The notes beneath the pieces are model-generated. The model was not told where the DNA came from, made no database searches, and was given only the letters and a program-made list of their open reading frames with translations. Of a stretch of 64,000 nucleotides of DNA, positions 11,101 through 24,243 are shown in pieces (position 1 is the stretch's first letter; the number at the start of each line of letters is the position of its first letter). The position numbers were made by a program, and so were the translations under genes. Source of the DNA: Piscicola geometra (Eukaryota > Annelida > Clitellata > Hirudinida > Piscicolidae); assembly GCA_943735955.1 (NCBI GenBank), contig OX030956.1:14753100-14817099 (forward strand). Direction: 5' to 3'.

Positions 11101-14100
11101 ATGACTCAAGAACCTCTCTCTAAGCGTCACAAGTCTTTTCTCTTGTTATCGGGAGTGGGACTTGCGCTCTTGCTCTTCATGGTGGCTTCCATCGGCACTG
11201 CTTCTTACTACTACTTCCAAACGCAAAATTCTTATCCAGGTGATTAAGTGGGGAAAATGTGGGATGGTATTAACTAAAAATAATGTTGCGATGAGAGTTG
11301 TGAGGATTGATTGCAAGGCTTTTTGGATAGAGTCACGATTGGCATGAAATGAAGGCAAGAACGTGCATGAGTGTACTTGCATAAATCGTTAAGTGGTTTA
11401 AAGATAACGCGAACTGAAAAATCAAAATATATATTTGAATTCTATCCCAATAAAACGTTTAACCGATTCTAAAGCCAGAAAAATAGCTATCAATAAATTA
11501 AAACGACAAGTGATAAAAGAATGGCGCGCCAAATAAAGGTTGAGACAACCGCATACGCTTGTGATGATTGAAAGTGCCACGCATAAGAACGAATGGAAGC
11601 GTCGATGGCTTCGGCCGAACGTAATAACAGCTAAATGTCGAATGTCATGTTTGAGGTCGCGAGCTATTCATTTGTTTGATGCTTTTCTGCGTGGGTGGCG
11701 CGGATTAATGCTACAAGGCGTACTCACGTAGGCTTATACATTTCGCCTCTAATTTCGTCTTTGTATCCGTCTTTCTCACATGACGCAATAATGAGGGCTT
11801 GAATAAAAATGAGTAGTGATGAATGAAAAAGCATTCAAAGATTTTATAATAATGTCAAATGATTGAGCCATGGTTATATTTTTAATAGGAAAATAAGTAT
11901 ACTGGTATATATGTTTGAAGTACTGAATAATAAAAAAACAAATAACAAAATTAAAATTTGAAATAAAAAAATAAGCAAAATTAAAAATTAAAATAAGTAA
12001 TAATTAACAAAATTAAAAATTTTAAAATTTAAAATGCACAAAATATAAATTTATATAAATTATATTTTATATTTTCTATGAATAAAACTGCTAATAAAAT
12101 TTTTATATTTATAGACATTTTAAAACCATATAGCCGAATGAAGAAATTTTGAAAAGAAAGTTATTAGAAAGATTGAAATTAAATTATGATTTGTAGCAAA
12201 ATTGAAAACAACTTTTGTTTTTACCAAGTTTAAAAAATCCTTGATTTTTGCCTTTTAATTTTTCAATAGAATCTAGTGAATTTTAAATGTAAAACTATTT
12301 CATTAAGTTTAATCAAAAAATAAAAATTAGTTTAGTGTTGCATTAGTCTAAAAGCATTAAAGTAAAACTAATGATTCCCAGTAGCAGAATCACACAGGGA
12401 TTCAATAAAATTCCCCGCTACTATTAGAATAGTGTGCACTGCAAAAATGCAATCATCATTTGTGGCTGGACTTTCGTTATGAGTTAGGATCAACATGACA
12501 ATAACGAAAACAAACTCACCAACATCATCACTATTATACCCATGTTTCAAAACATAATTTTCTCATATAATTGCGAAAAAAAGAATAGATAAAAAAAAAA
12601 ATTTATAAATTTAATTTTCTAATTGAGAACTCAAAAATCCATCGAATTTTCATCAATTTCAGATAATGGTTACTCAAGTTTTCATCATCCACACAACTCT
12701 GCTCTACAACGTGGTGAAGGTATATTCTCCTAACATTTAAAGCTTAGTTAAATTGGATAAATTCTAAGTTGTTGCCACCAACACTCGTATATCACGGAGG
12801 TCATATATCTCTCACTCAATTTAAAAAGTTATTTCAAGAAAAAAAAGATAAATCATTTTTTTCTTTTCAAATAAGTAAGTATTTACCATTTTTGGGAGAT
12901 AATTTTTTAAAAATAACATGTATTTATTATGTTGAAATCTTTTAAAAGAAAAAAACATTGTAATTAAATATACTAGCTACGACGACATTTTTATGTTGAA
13001 ATTGAAATAAAATTGAAATTTATGGTTCGAGTTAAGAATATAGAGATAAATATCTTTAGAAAGTATACAACTAAATTAGTTAGGTATATTTAGAGACACG
13101 TTTGTTTCAAGAAAATATCGAGAGCTCAAGGATAAGCAAGCACAGGAAATAATAGTGGTGGCGACAATCTATATTTTATCATTTATTGTATTTTTCATGA
13201 ATTTTGTAAAAATTAAAAACTATGGTGATTTATATTAATTTGGCATATAGTAGGGGGACATAAATAGACAAAAATAGGAAAAACTGGAAAATCATTACGT
13301 CCAATTGGGAGAAAGTTCATTAGGTTTTTTATTAATATTTTATATTGGAGGTTGGTAATTATTAATTAAAAACTCCCTACCACACTCAAAAAACTTAATC
13401 AATGTTTCAGCTTTGTTGAGTAAAAAAATCCTTAGCTATTATAGTTTACTCACCTTTCACGATAGTTGAAAAGTAATTGAAAATTGAACAAACCTTTGAT
13501 TTAAAATTCAAATGACTGTTGAAAAATGTGATTTTTATTGAATCTTAAAAATAGTTTGAAAACTTAGAAAAACGTTTTGAAAACAAAGAAAAACTTTTGA
13601 AAACTTAGAAAAACGTTTTTTTAAAACGTTAAAATCTATAATGTAAAGGATGATTTTCTTTTAGCCAAACATTTTTCAAAAAAAGCTGAAAAGTGTCATA
13701 TGCATGATGCACTGCCCCATGGAGATTGCCAATGGGAAAGTGACCACAAACGAAACAGTTCAGAAAGCAGCAAAACATGTCAACACATGCTATTACTACG
13801 TCACCGTGTTTTTTTGATTATTTTAACAAAATCAAGAATTAGTGAAGCAAGGTTTGGAAGATATTCAGTGAAGAAAAAATGAGATTTGAAGAAAGAGAAA
13901 AAATTATAGAACATTTCGTCTTTTGCATTCGTTACAGATACTGAGGTTGAGTTGCAAGTTCTCAGCTCAAATGTTTTTTCCGTAACACTATCACAAGCCG
14001 TTGATTACCTAAAACCTAATCTGCAAGGCAGCAGGGCCGTGAATCTGGAAGGGAAACTGAATGGGTGATAGCATTTGCCGAAGGTGTTTCTTCGAACAAG

Positions 14101-17100
14101 AAGTTGAGCTGACTCAAAGAAGAAAGCGAAATAGACGATATGCTTGTTGAAATAAAAAGTTTATTATAAATTTTGAATAAAAAGTAGTGTTTTTATTTTG
14201 TTATTTCTGCTAACGGGGCTCAAGTTGCTCTGGGTAGCGCTTATCTCTTTTTCTTAAATATAATTTAATTATTCTTTCACATAATATCCACAATACCCTA
14301 AAATTAAAAGATAAAAAAATTGAAATTTGCAAAAATTTTATAAATGGTAAAACCATTCAAACTTTTCTTTCGGCTATTTTAAAACAATTATGAAAAAGTA
14401 TTGATAAAATCATCATTGATTTATCTTCAAATCAATTAATTTTCAAAAACAGAAAAGTACCCCAAGAATCGAGCCGCTGGTTACAACGACAACTCATTGG
14501 TAAAAATTAATTGAAATGATCTTGCTATACTAACTCTATTTAAATGTTTAAAAATTCAAAAAACTTTGAATTTAAACTACAAAATAAATATCGAAACAAC
14601 ACTTTTGTTTATCCAGATAAGTGATGAGTATTTCGAAGACTATAAGGCCGCTGAAAACCTGATAGACATGATGCAAGGAAACAAGAGCAGCAAGGTGAAC
14701 ACTGCATTCATCGACTACAATGAAAAACTCCGCATGCGTTTATCACCGGAAAGTCTTGATGGAAGTAAAGTCATCAAAAACAGGACGACATCCAAGTATT
14801 CGACTGCTGACTACCAGAATGATGATGCATCGCATTTCAGTTTTGAGGAAGATAACACAAAGAGTTCAAAAGAATTTGAAAGTAGCGAAAAACCGACAAA
14901 AAGTCATTACACAAAGCAAATAATTGATTGTCTAAATCTCACATATCCCATTTTAATGGTATGGAAGCTTGAAAATCAGATTCAGAACGCGGGTCTTAAG
15001 CCTCACAAGCAAAAGCAAATAAGAGACGAAATGCTGGAAAAGATTTTGAAGGCTAACTACAACAGACACATCAGTGCTGGAATGAGTGTCGTGTCTGCCA
15101 TGACAAACTATTTATCCCTCACCAACGATGTCGAGGGTCTTTATCTCTTTGTGAAACTTGTTACAGAACTATCCCAGGTATTTTAAGAACTTTGAATTGT
15201 TTTGAAGCTTGTTTCAAATAAACATGCTAATTCCTATGAAGTGCTCGTATAAATTCACATTTAACTTTTTTCTACTTTAAAAATAATTTTTAAGACATTT
15301 TCTTACAACATTTTCTTAATGATTATGTTTCATGGAAGAACTTAATATTTTCTGAAATACTTAACTGAGTTGCACAAATGGTACTGAATAAAAAACACGC
15401 ATACTTCGTTTATTGACGTATATATTAAAAAATTTATTTTCATTTTTAGTGTTTTCAAATCTAAAATATTTTCTATTTTGAGCTTGCGGCTGGAGTTTAA
15501 AAAATTATTTTTTCGTTTTTCCAATATTTTTTTCTCGCATATTTTCATTAAAATGTCGCTTCAAGTAAAATAGATTTTCTTCAAAATATTTCAGTTGAAA
15601 AAAAAGATTTATATTTCTAAACTTGATGACTTTTAAAATAACCCTTATAATGGAATCTTTCTTTTATGGCGTTTCAGTTAAATTTTAATTTACTTCTTTG
15701 AAGGTGTCAGACGACTCTAGCATATATTCGAATTTAGAAAAAGGCTTCAAATTTTCCAAGAACGACGAGGTGAGAATTAAAAATAGCTTCTCAGCAGTTT
15801 TTAACCTCATAACACGTTTTTTCTTATCTTACAGCGAAACGTTAAAGAAAAAGACGTCTCACAGAGTGAGAGAAGAAGACTGAACCGAGAAATAAAGAAC
15901 AGACTGAAGATTAAGGGACAGCTACCGAAAGACAAAAACAATAGTAAGAATTCTAGAAATAATTATAACAACATTTCTAAGAACCCACTCAGAAAACATT
16001 CTCACAAAGAAAAAATGCTCGAAAAAAACCTGGAAAAGCTCAAAAAGATTAACGATAAAAACTCAAACAAGCAAACCGATGGTAGCAACAGCAGCAAAAC
16101 CGACAATAACTTCAGCTCATTATATGCCTCCAACGAAAACAACGATGGAGAGAGTGAGTATGAGTCGTTCAATAAGGCCGTTAATGACGTTCACAACGAC
16201 GAATTGAACAGGGATTCGCACGGAAATGGCGTTAAAGAGAGACATGGCAGTAACAACAACAAAAACAACAATGTGCAAAACAACATTGTTAATAGTAACA
16301 GCTACAAGGACGACTATCATAAGAACACTTACATTCCAAGTGAGATTTTCACAGATCAGAACATCAAAAACAACAATAACTATCCTAATAGAAATGATAA
16401 AAATGCAATTCATAATAGACACGCTGACGCCGTAAGTCACAATGCAGTGCATAATGAAGGCACGTATGGTGGCATTCAGGGCTTTGGTGGCAACAATAGG
16501 AAAGAAATGATGGAGAGGCAAATGAAAGAACGCCCAGATTACATAAACAATAAAGTAAATAATGCCTTGGCTAACGGAAACAAGAACCATCAAGCTTATG
16601 GCGAGAATACAGCAGGCAACCAAGAGGAATTAGTGAAGAATGTTTATAACAGCCATCGTGTTAGCAATCTTAACGGAAATAACGGACGCAACCGACTTGA
16701 CAGTCACAGTCTCCACTTCAATGCTCAGAACAACAAAAACTCAATTTCTCTCAACAACTACAAAAACGAAAAAACACGCAAAGAAATTCCATTAAATGAA
16801 CAGCGTTTCTATGGCACAAGAAATCTTGGATACCAAGGTTATGAGAGCCACAACGCTCAGATCAGCTCCCACAACCAAAACAACCAGAATCATAGAAATA
16901 TATTTCATCCAGATGTTTGGATAGAGAAAGATACGAACAGTGAAAACGACATTTCTAAGCATGACACGCATGTATATAACAATCAAAATAGTCGTGAGCA
17001 AGGAAGGGACAGATGGAGCGAGGTTGCATGGAGTCGCAAAGGGTTAAATGATCCGCAGCCAAGATATGGAGAGAAGAATAGTGGTTTTGATTCTTACAAA

Positions 17101-17463
17101 TTGAATGACGTAAACACCTACAGTGATGGTTTTCCAGTCATTGTTAATGATCACCACAACTACGTTAGCTTCTACGACGAGCCGTACAGTCCTAAAGAGA
17201 AAGAACACCAAGACGATGAGTTTAATACGATGGAAATCTTGAAAGGCCAAGACTCAACAAATCCCAATAATTACCAAAACTTTGGAAAAGCCAATATGAA
17301 TAATTTCTACAATCACCAGTTCCCCCATACAAATAACCAAAACAAACAACAATTTCTCTCCAGCCACTACCAGAGTGAGAACACATATGGAGACAAAGAG
17401 TACGACCCGGTTGAACAAGAGAGGTCCAAGTTGAAAAAAGCCATTTCAGATTATTTGAGTTAA
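11101..17463 (+). CDS. Asn-rich single-pass membrane protein, copy 2 (complete, 832 aa predicted)
   Basis: Predicted exons are 11101-11239, 12663-12719, 14453-14499, 14617-15177, 15704-15769 and 15835-17463 (TAA). They sum to 2499 bases, or 833 codons including stop, with every junction GT-AG and in phase. The ATG at 11101 was chosen because it has AAA before it and follows an acceptor-like 'ttcag' at about 11072; the longer frame upstream starts only at TTG. Residues 1-11 are polar and basic, and about 12-36 form one hydrophobic helix rich in Leu, Val and Ala, so the protein is either a type II anchor or has an uncleaved signal. The rest (about 795 residues) is hydrophilic. Residues 82-268 (exon 4) carry the only plausible folded domain, with possible N-glycosylation sites (NRT, NLT). 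Residues about 340-800 are Asn-rich and probably disordered. I do not recognise the family and assign no function. Confidence 0.78.
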
Positions 17464-19168
17464 AAAAGAAAAAGTGATAGTTCATCTATGCCCCTTCAGA
17501 CTTAAGCTATAATTTGGATATAATTGTATATTTAATATTTAATATATTCTATTATATTGAAAGTGTTTAATTTTTGTGATTGCTTTAAACTCTAAAAAGG
17601 TTTACGTAACCATCATCAAAGCCCGGTCGTTCAATTTTGCTGTGCTCTGGTTAATTTCTATCAAGCCTAATATACCTCTTCAAAACGGATTTTCCACCTC
17701 ATTATATTAATTATTAAAAAAATTTAATTCAATTATGTTAAAATAAATTTTTTTAGTTTAAAAATTTATTTCAATTTAAAAAACTGTGTTTTTTGTCACT
17801 TATGAAAGTATAATTCAATTCTAATATATTTCCAAAGCATAAAAACCTTGAAATTTTTATTGTATTATTTTTGGCTGCTATGGAAAAGTTTCAGAATACA
17901 TAGACTTGTGAAATTCTTAGAAATGGTTATTTTGTGTGCACATGAATGACGTGTCAAATAGAGTAGATTTGAAGGTACGTGCAATAGCCATCACTTTAAA
18001 TCAATTCAAGCGGAGTAGGCCAAATATATTCCTGATTTAAAACTTTCTTTTGAACATACGCTCTTTATTCTATTTTTGAAAAGGCATTGCAAGCCTTTAA
18101 TTTTTGAACATCACTTTTTGATGTTAATAATTCCAAAGGCGTGAATGTTGAGCTGAAATGTTAAGGATTAGTCGCTTGGAGGAAACCAGCTGCGGATATC
18201 TTGTTTTCAACTGACTCTTCAGTATTTTATCCTATTACACTTCTTACAGCGCTGATTTAAAGCAGATCCAATAGATTAAAAAAAGATGATAATTAAAGTT
18301 TTAAATAAGACAATAGAAAGCCAGCTTAATTCATGAAAAATTTAACTTTGAATTTATGGAAAGAGCGTCATTCTGGAAGGTCTTTGATATTTTAAAATGA
18401 TACTGATGAACGCAAAAATCACTAATAATATTTTTTCAAAACCATTTTCTTTTATCTGTTGATCAATGACAATATGAGTTTGATTTTCAATTTAGAAAGC
18501 ATTTTTAAAGTGTTTTTTTTTTACAGAAAAAATTACAATTTTGGCACTAGATTAATTTTCTTTTTGAGACAATCTGATAGTCATTTACAAATTTTGTACA
18601 AAATCACAGATTCAAGTTTATTAAAGTTTAAAAAAATGTAATATAAAAATTTACGTGAATTTATGTGTCTTGTTGATAATCCATCTTGAATATCATTTAA
18701 AATGTTAATTATCTTTTTTTTGAAAACCTATTGCACATTCAAAATATTAATTTTGTTGAAAATATAAAAAAATAATGTCATTTAAAAAAATCTCACTCTA
18801 ATCATTAAAAAAATTGGATAGGCTATTTTATTCATGAAACAGAATTTTTGATAGGCTATCGTTTCATAGATTTCCTATATATTCTACTATAACCAAAATA
18901 ATCTGAAACCCAATGGTTTTAAAATGATGTATTCTTTAGAGATTTGTTACGAATCGTGAGACATTGATATTTTGAACTAGTCTATTCAACGTATACTCCA
19001 TCAAGTGAATTGTGAATGTTACAAGTGATTTTATTTAATTCAAGTCATTTTGTGATTTTCTTCTCAACATAATATAGCATTAGTTTAATTTGTTCTTCAC
19101 AATATATTGTGTGGCTTGAAGTAAATGTTGATTATAAAATTTCAAAACGAAATAATAAGTTCAATTAC
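11437..19168 (+). repeat. Tandem segmental duplication, copy 2 (part alignable within the window)
   Basis: This matches 1-7718 along its whole length. The true unit probably also covers 7719-11436, whose partner would lie left of the window. Differences by eye are a percent or two in introns and fewer in exons, so the duplication is fairly recent. There is no sign of an inverted or dispersed arrangement. Confidence 0.93.
13938..14068 (+). CDS. Candidate alternative terminal exon, copy 2
   Basis: This is the counterpart of 2484-2614. The acceptor is 'ttacag', the entry phase matches exon 12663-12719, TGA lies at 14066-14068, and AATAAA lies at 14176-14181. Joined to exons 1 and 2 it gives a 108-residue protein with the same membrane anchor and a short tail. 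It is open in both copies, with one replacement (Phe to Leu) early in the exon. The introns are nearly as well conserved, so conservation between copies is weak evidence for coding. Confidence 0.45.
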
Positions 19169-21998
19169 CGAATATAAAACATCGCATCTTAATTTAAAAT
19201 GTTTTCTACTGGTTCTTTCATCTATTGAGTCTTATTTTTCATGTTGTTTAATGATTCTTAATATCATTTGTTTTATTAAAAATATGAATGTATAAAGAGT
19301 AATGAGTATCTACTTTAATCCTTAAATATTGTTACGTACTAGTTTTAATAAAATGCATTTTCAGTGATTATTTCTCAAAACTATTAGTCAAAAGGGTCAA
19401 GAACACAGTTCTTCATCCCTTTGAATCGGTAGCTTTCAAAGTAATAATTGAAAATCTTATTTTCTAGGGATATTATAATTAGATAGGCTAACCATAAGTC
19501 ATGAATAACTTTGAAGTTAAGAATATATAATAAAAAAAGTAAGCTAAAAGAATGTGTTCAAGTTGCTTCAATTTGAAATCCCTAAAAGTAAAAGGAGAGT
19601 ACTTTAAAAGTAATTATGCTAAAAACTTTAACGAAAGATTGATAGTACGAAAGCGTAAAGGTCACATGCTATTTTGATGGAAACTTTATTAAAAGTATAT
19701 AATTAAAATGGAAAAGTTTTTGAAAACATGTAATAATCGCATAAATTTATATTTTCTTAATTAATTTCATGTTTATTTTTTTATTTTTAACTAAATAAAT
19801 ATTCGTTTTAAAACTAGTTGCAAAAAATTGTTTTTTTTGTTTCCATTTAAGATTTGGGAAATTTTTTAATTAAAAAAAACTAATTTTCTTTTAATTTAGC
19901 TTACTTTTGAATTTATTTGCTAGCTTACAATTTAGGAAATTTCAATTTTCGAATATAATCTATAAAAGCAACTTTGTCTTTAAACATGTTAAAACTGAGT
20001 TATATACGATGAAGTGTAATTTTGATAACATTTTTATGAATTCTATAAAAAAGAAAATCTGTATTTATAAAATTTCAAAAATTACACAAAAAAAGTTTTT
20101 GGAAAAAGAAAAACTAAAGACAGGGAGGTAATTAAAAGTATTGACAAAACTTCAAAAGATTATAAGGTTTTTATATAATTTTAATGAAAAATAAATATAT
20201 ATCAATAGCTCAAGTAAAAGAAAAAAACCTTATAATATTAAAAATACTTTCTCTATTCTATCTGAGTGAAAAAACAAATATTTTTTTACAAATTCTTATA
20301 AAACCTTTTCACAAATAAAAATTTTCAAAGTTTTGTTTTTGAAACAATAGATAATTCGAATTTTGACAACTACTTTCAAATTATCTTTTTCCTTATTCAA
20401 GTAGTCTTGCATTTCAATTTATAAGAAACAGCTTTTCACATGACAATCGAATTTTTACACATCTTTATAAGTTTTAGTTTTAAAAAAATTTAATTAATTA
20501 AATTGAATAAATAATTTTAGTGAAACTTTTTTTTGAAAATTTTTTTTTTTTACAATTTAGTAACATATTTTCTCAATTATTTCTGAAGGAGAACAGTGTT
20601 TAATTATGATTGTGAAATTATATTTATAAAAGGTCTTGAAAACATGTGGTTTATGGGCGTATATATGCACTGACTACCCATAATACCACATGCACAATTC
20701 CCTTACAAGCACAACACAGCAAGGAGAGAGAGAAGGAGAAACCCAAATAAATTCATTTTTCAACTAAAAACATGAAATTTTACATTTCATGCTTGATAAA
20801 AAAAATATAAATGTAAAAAAAGTATTTCAATTTAGAGAAGAAAACGTCAAGATGGTGTGAGATCACCAGTTGAGAATATTGTCATTCTCGAAAAAAAACG
20901 TTTGAATTTTTTTTCATTACAAATATTTTTTAAAGAAGCAGGTTTTGATTGAAAGAAATATAAAAATAGAAAACAAAAAAGTATTTTAATCAATCTTGTT
21001 TTTTCAAAGACATCACTTCAGAAAACCTTTCAAAGATTTCGATAAAGAAACATCGGAAGAGAGAGAAGAGCACAGAGGGAAAGGAAATATAGGTTGGGAT
21101 AAAAATAGAGCTTAGGTCCTGCATCAGGGGTTAGCCTCTTCGGAATCTCTTCTTCAAATAGTAAGTCGTTTTTGGTTTTTTTTCTAATTCCACTAATTTT
21201 TTTGTTGTCAGCTGCATATGTAACAACTTTGAATTGCCATTATTTGAAATAATAAACAATGCGTTTGTTAAAAAAGTTATTTAACTTGATAATTTTTTTA
21301 TTCTAAAGTTTGTGTTTAATCGGTTAACATTATTTTGGCTTATCTAATTTGTCGTTTTTTACCGTGAAACAGATCCATCATTTACTTGTCTTGCAACAAC
21401 TAGATTAAAATAAATATATTGAAAAAATGCAACAGAAAACCAGACAAAGGCAATAAAACTTGATGATATTAAAAATACATGGGCTTCTTTTTTCGATAAC
21501 TATTAATTCTTACAATAAATTATTCCACATTTATTGTTTGAAACATTTTTATACAAAATTAAATTTTTGAAACAAGAGACTAAGAATAATTTTTAAAACA
21601 ATATTTTAATTAAAAAAACTATTTAAAAAACATTACCAAACCTAATACTTTCAAGGTAGTTTTCCAATATTCATTTTCTAATACTAAATTTTTTTTAAAT
21701 TCGATTAAAAATCAAAAATAGTTTTTTTAGAAGATTATTTAATTCTGATATAACTAAATAAATGTGTTCAAAATTATATACTATCTTCTAAGTATAAAAT
21801 TGTAAACAATATAAAAGAAATTTTCATTAACCTAGGTAGCTCATTAAATAAGTCTTTTGACCCAAGCCAAGATTGCTTGAACCAGACCCGAGGCTTACAA
21901 AACCTTGACCATAATTGAAGTGTCCTCAAATCAATTTTTTTGGGGGAATCAAATGCGGATGAATTATACTAACTAAAAGATCTTCAAAGACTAAAAAT
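19169..21998. other. Intergenic DNA, no gene supported
   Basis: AT-rich and free of convincing exons. A slightly richer stretch at 20640-21165 has purine-rich runs (gagagagagaagg) and ends in 'caaatagtaagt', a possible donor. It could be an untranslated first exon of the KCTD gene downstream, but nothing links them. Confidence 0.4.
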
Positions 21999-21999
21999 A

Positions 22000-22051
22000 G
22001 TTTATTATGCATAGCATGGAAATCCAAAAAGAAAAACTTGTTAAGACCAAT
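22000..22051 (+). repeat. Left arm of a 51-bp near-perfect inverted repeat
   Basis: This runs from 'tagtttattatgcatagc' to 'aacttgttaagacc' and is repeated in inverse orientation at 24588-24639 with one mismatch. The arms enclose about 2.5 kb that includes the decayed LINE at 22060-24480. Sequence just outside and inside the arms is unrelated. Confidence 0.75.
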
Positions 22052-22679
22052 TATTAAAATCGACAAGGTCTCCTATAGTCCAGCCATCATCGGTCTTGTT
22101 CAACTTATCAATCAAGACTGGTTCTTTTCCTCATAAAATAAAATTGGCCAAATGCTACCAATTTACAATAGTGGTGTCATCAGCTATATGTTATCGGTGT
22201 TTCTAAAGTTTTCGAACGCCTGATGTTTAATCGAATGTGGAATTTTATATCTAGACTTGAAATCGTTAATACTCGGCAATTTGGTTTCAAACCCAAATTG
22301 TCCATTGAAACTGATATAGCTACGTTATATGATTCATTGTTTGAAAGTTTGAAGTGTTTTACGTTGGGTCTTTTTATAGACCTTAAAAAAGCCTTTGACG
22401 TAATTGATCATGAAATCCTAATGACAAAATTAGAACAATATGGATTCAGAGGCTTGGCTTTATCTTGGTTGGAATCATATCTTGATCATCGTGAACAATA
22501 TGTTGTACTGGATGGATTTAAGTCTAAACCTTTGCATATAGCAACGGAAGTTCCTCAAAGATCAATTTTAGATCAATTTTTGTTTATTTTTTTTGTCAAA
22601 AATGTTTTTTCGGTATCAGAATTATGCTCCCTCATTCTTTTTGCAGATGACACTAACATTTTTTGTTTGGTGACAATCC

Positions 22680-23085
22680 TCATCATGGGCGACGATCTTG
22701 GGGGGGGGGGTGGGGGGAAGGTGCTGGGGTCCGGACCTTCCCCCTTTAAACTTTAATGTGGACCCCCCCCCCCCTTTTTTTCAATAAAAACATTTTTTAA
22801 TTCTTGTTTTGATGCAAGCACAATCGTCAAACATGGCATAAAACAGAATTTTTACATATTAATACATTGTGAGTATGTGTAGTTATAGTTATAGCTGTCT
22901 AAAATAACACTTTTCCGTGCTTACCTAAATATTCGTAGAAAAACAGATATTGAAAAATGTGTTTTCAAGTGGAGAGAGGGGGGTCCGGACCCTAGGATCC
23001 CCCCATGATCGTCCATGCTGGTTAAGCCCCCCCCCCCCCTCCTCCCCCCCAAGATTTGTAGCAGAGTACCGCCTCTGATTCTCAT
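22680..23085. mobile_element. MITE-like element with G-run/C-run inverted ends, inside the decayed LINE
   Basis: It starts with 'catgggcgacgatcttgggg' and ends with 'cccccaagatttgtagcag'. Two internal 'ggtccggacc' palindromes each sit next to long G or C tracts. It splits the LINE between its FADD motif and thumb, so it inserted later. A shorter relative sits at 38443-38600 with the same 'gatcttgggg ... cccccaagattt' ends and the same 'atcgtc' motif. No coding capacity. Confidence 0.6.
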
Positions 23086-23924
23086 GATACATTAAAAAAA
23101 AGAATAACCAACTTATTTAATATAATAACTGGTTTAATATAAATAAATTAGCTTTAAATCTAAAAAAGTTATGCTACATAATTTTCGGGCCTAAGATCAA
23201 AACAAACCAAGCACGTTTAAAAACTTTCAGCATCAACATTGGCAACACCGAAACAACACGTGTTGACTCCATTAAGTTTTTAGGTCTAACGATTCAGAGC
23301 CACTTAAAATGGTCTCTGCATGTTGATTCGATCTTGACCAAACTTTATAAAATAGTGGGCACTGATTAACGCAGCTAAACATAAACTTACCAGTGAAATT
23401 ATGTTGCTCCTTTATTACGCACTTTTCTATGCAGATTTAATATACAGTAATCTCTTTTGTGGCCATACCAATAATCATCAAATACTACAAGTGATACAAA
23501 ATTGTTATTTTCGTGTATGTTTTTTCTTAAATCGTCTTGAAAATACTGAAGAAGAAATGAGAATAAATAACATTATGAGCATTAAGCAAATCAATCAGTA
23601 TTTTACATGGTTTCCTTTATCAATCACTATCAATCACTAATCATTTGTATAGCGCCCTTTACTAAGTGAACAAAGGCGCTCTTCAAATAAATTAGTTAAA
23701 TAAAACGGTTTTTAGACCACTACCAATATATTTATATATATAAATTTAAATATATACATAAACAACCTCAATAATCCAACCTCACCCACACCACCATGAC
23801 AATCACCGCCAAAAAATCACTATCACCATAAATAAAAAATTCAATCATCACCACAATAACAACACTCATACCAGAGCACAATCATCACCACATCATCCTC
23901 AAAACAACAAAACACAATCATCAT

Positions 23925-24105
23925 TCTTCTCAATTTTCTGTCTTGCCACTGGTGCCGAGGCTGCGAAAGAGGGTGAAGGAGAAGTCCTTGCCAAAGCTGG
24001 TACTGCTGCTGCTATGGAAGGTTTTCTCCTTTATGTCGCAGCTCACTTGATTCCCTGTGGCTATCTTGGTCTGCTGCGGCCATTCTCGACAGGTTCAAAA
24101 CAACC
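23925..24105 (-). other. GC-rich block with an open frame on the minus strand, unidentified
   Basis: This block is far richer in G+C than its surroundings. One minus-strand frame stays open for about 60 codons (ending ...LFRSLGTSGKTEN then stop), with a Ser-rich stretch of AGC codons. Codon composition resembles that of real exons such as KCTD exon 2. It sits inside a mobile insertion, so it may be transposon body or captured exon sequence. I do not recognise the peptide. Confidence 0.25.
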
Positions 24106-24218
24106 AACATTCGCACTAAAAATAATTCTAATTAATTAAATTTAATTTTTATTTAGACTTAAGATTCTAAAATTTTAATATATTATACCCAAAACCGTTT
24201 ATTCTACAAATTTATTTG

Positions 24219-24243
24219 AGCGGCTGCCAAAATGGCAGCCGCT
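24219..24243. repeat. Perfect 11-bp hairpin (AGCGGCTGCCA / TGGCAGCCGCT)
   Basis: Two 11-base arms with an AAA loop, at the right edge of the insertion in the decayed LINE. It may be a structure at an element's terminus. It is the most GC-rich palindrome in the surrounding 2 kb. Confidence 0.7.

Noticed and set aside
13700..13882. Open frame between exon 2 and the terminal exon (and its partner near 2240-2400)
   Set aside because: It is closed by a stop in copy 1, and an 8-base net indel just upstream breaks the other plausible frame. No donor gives a usable phase.
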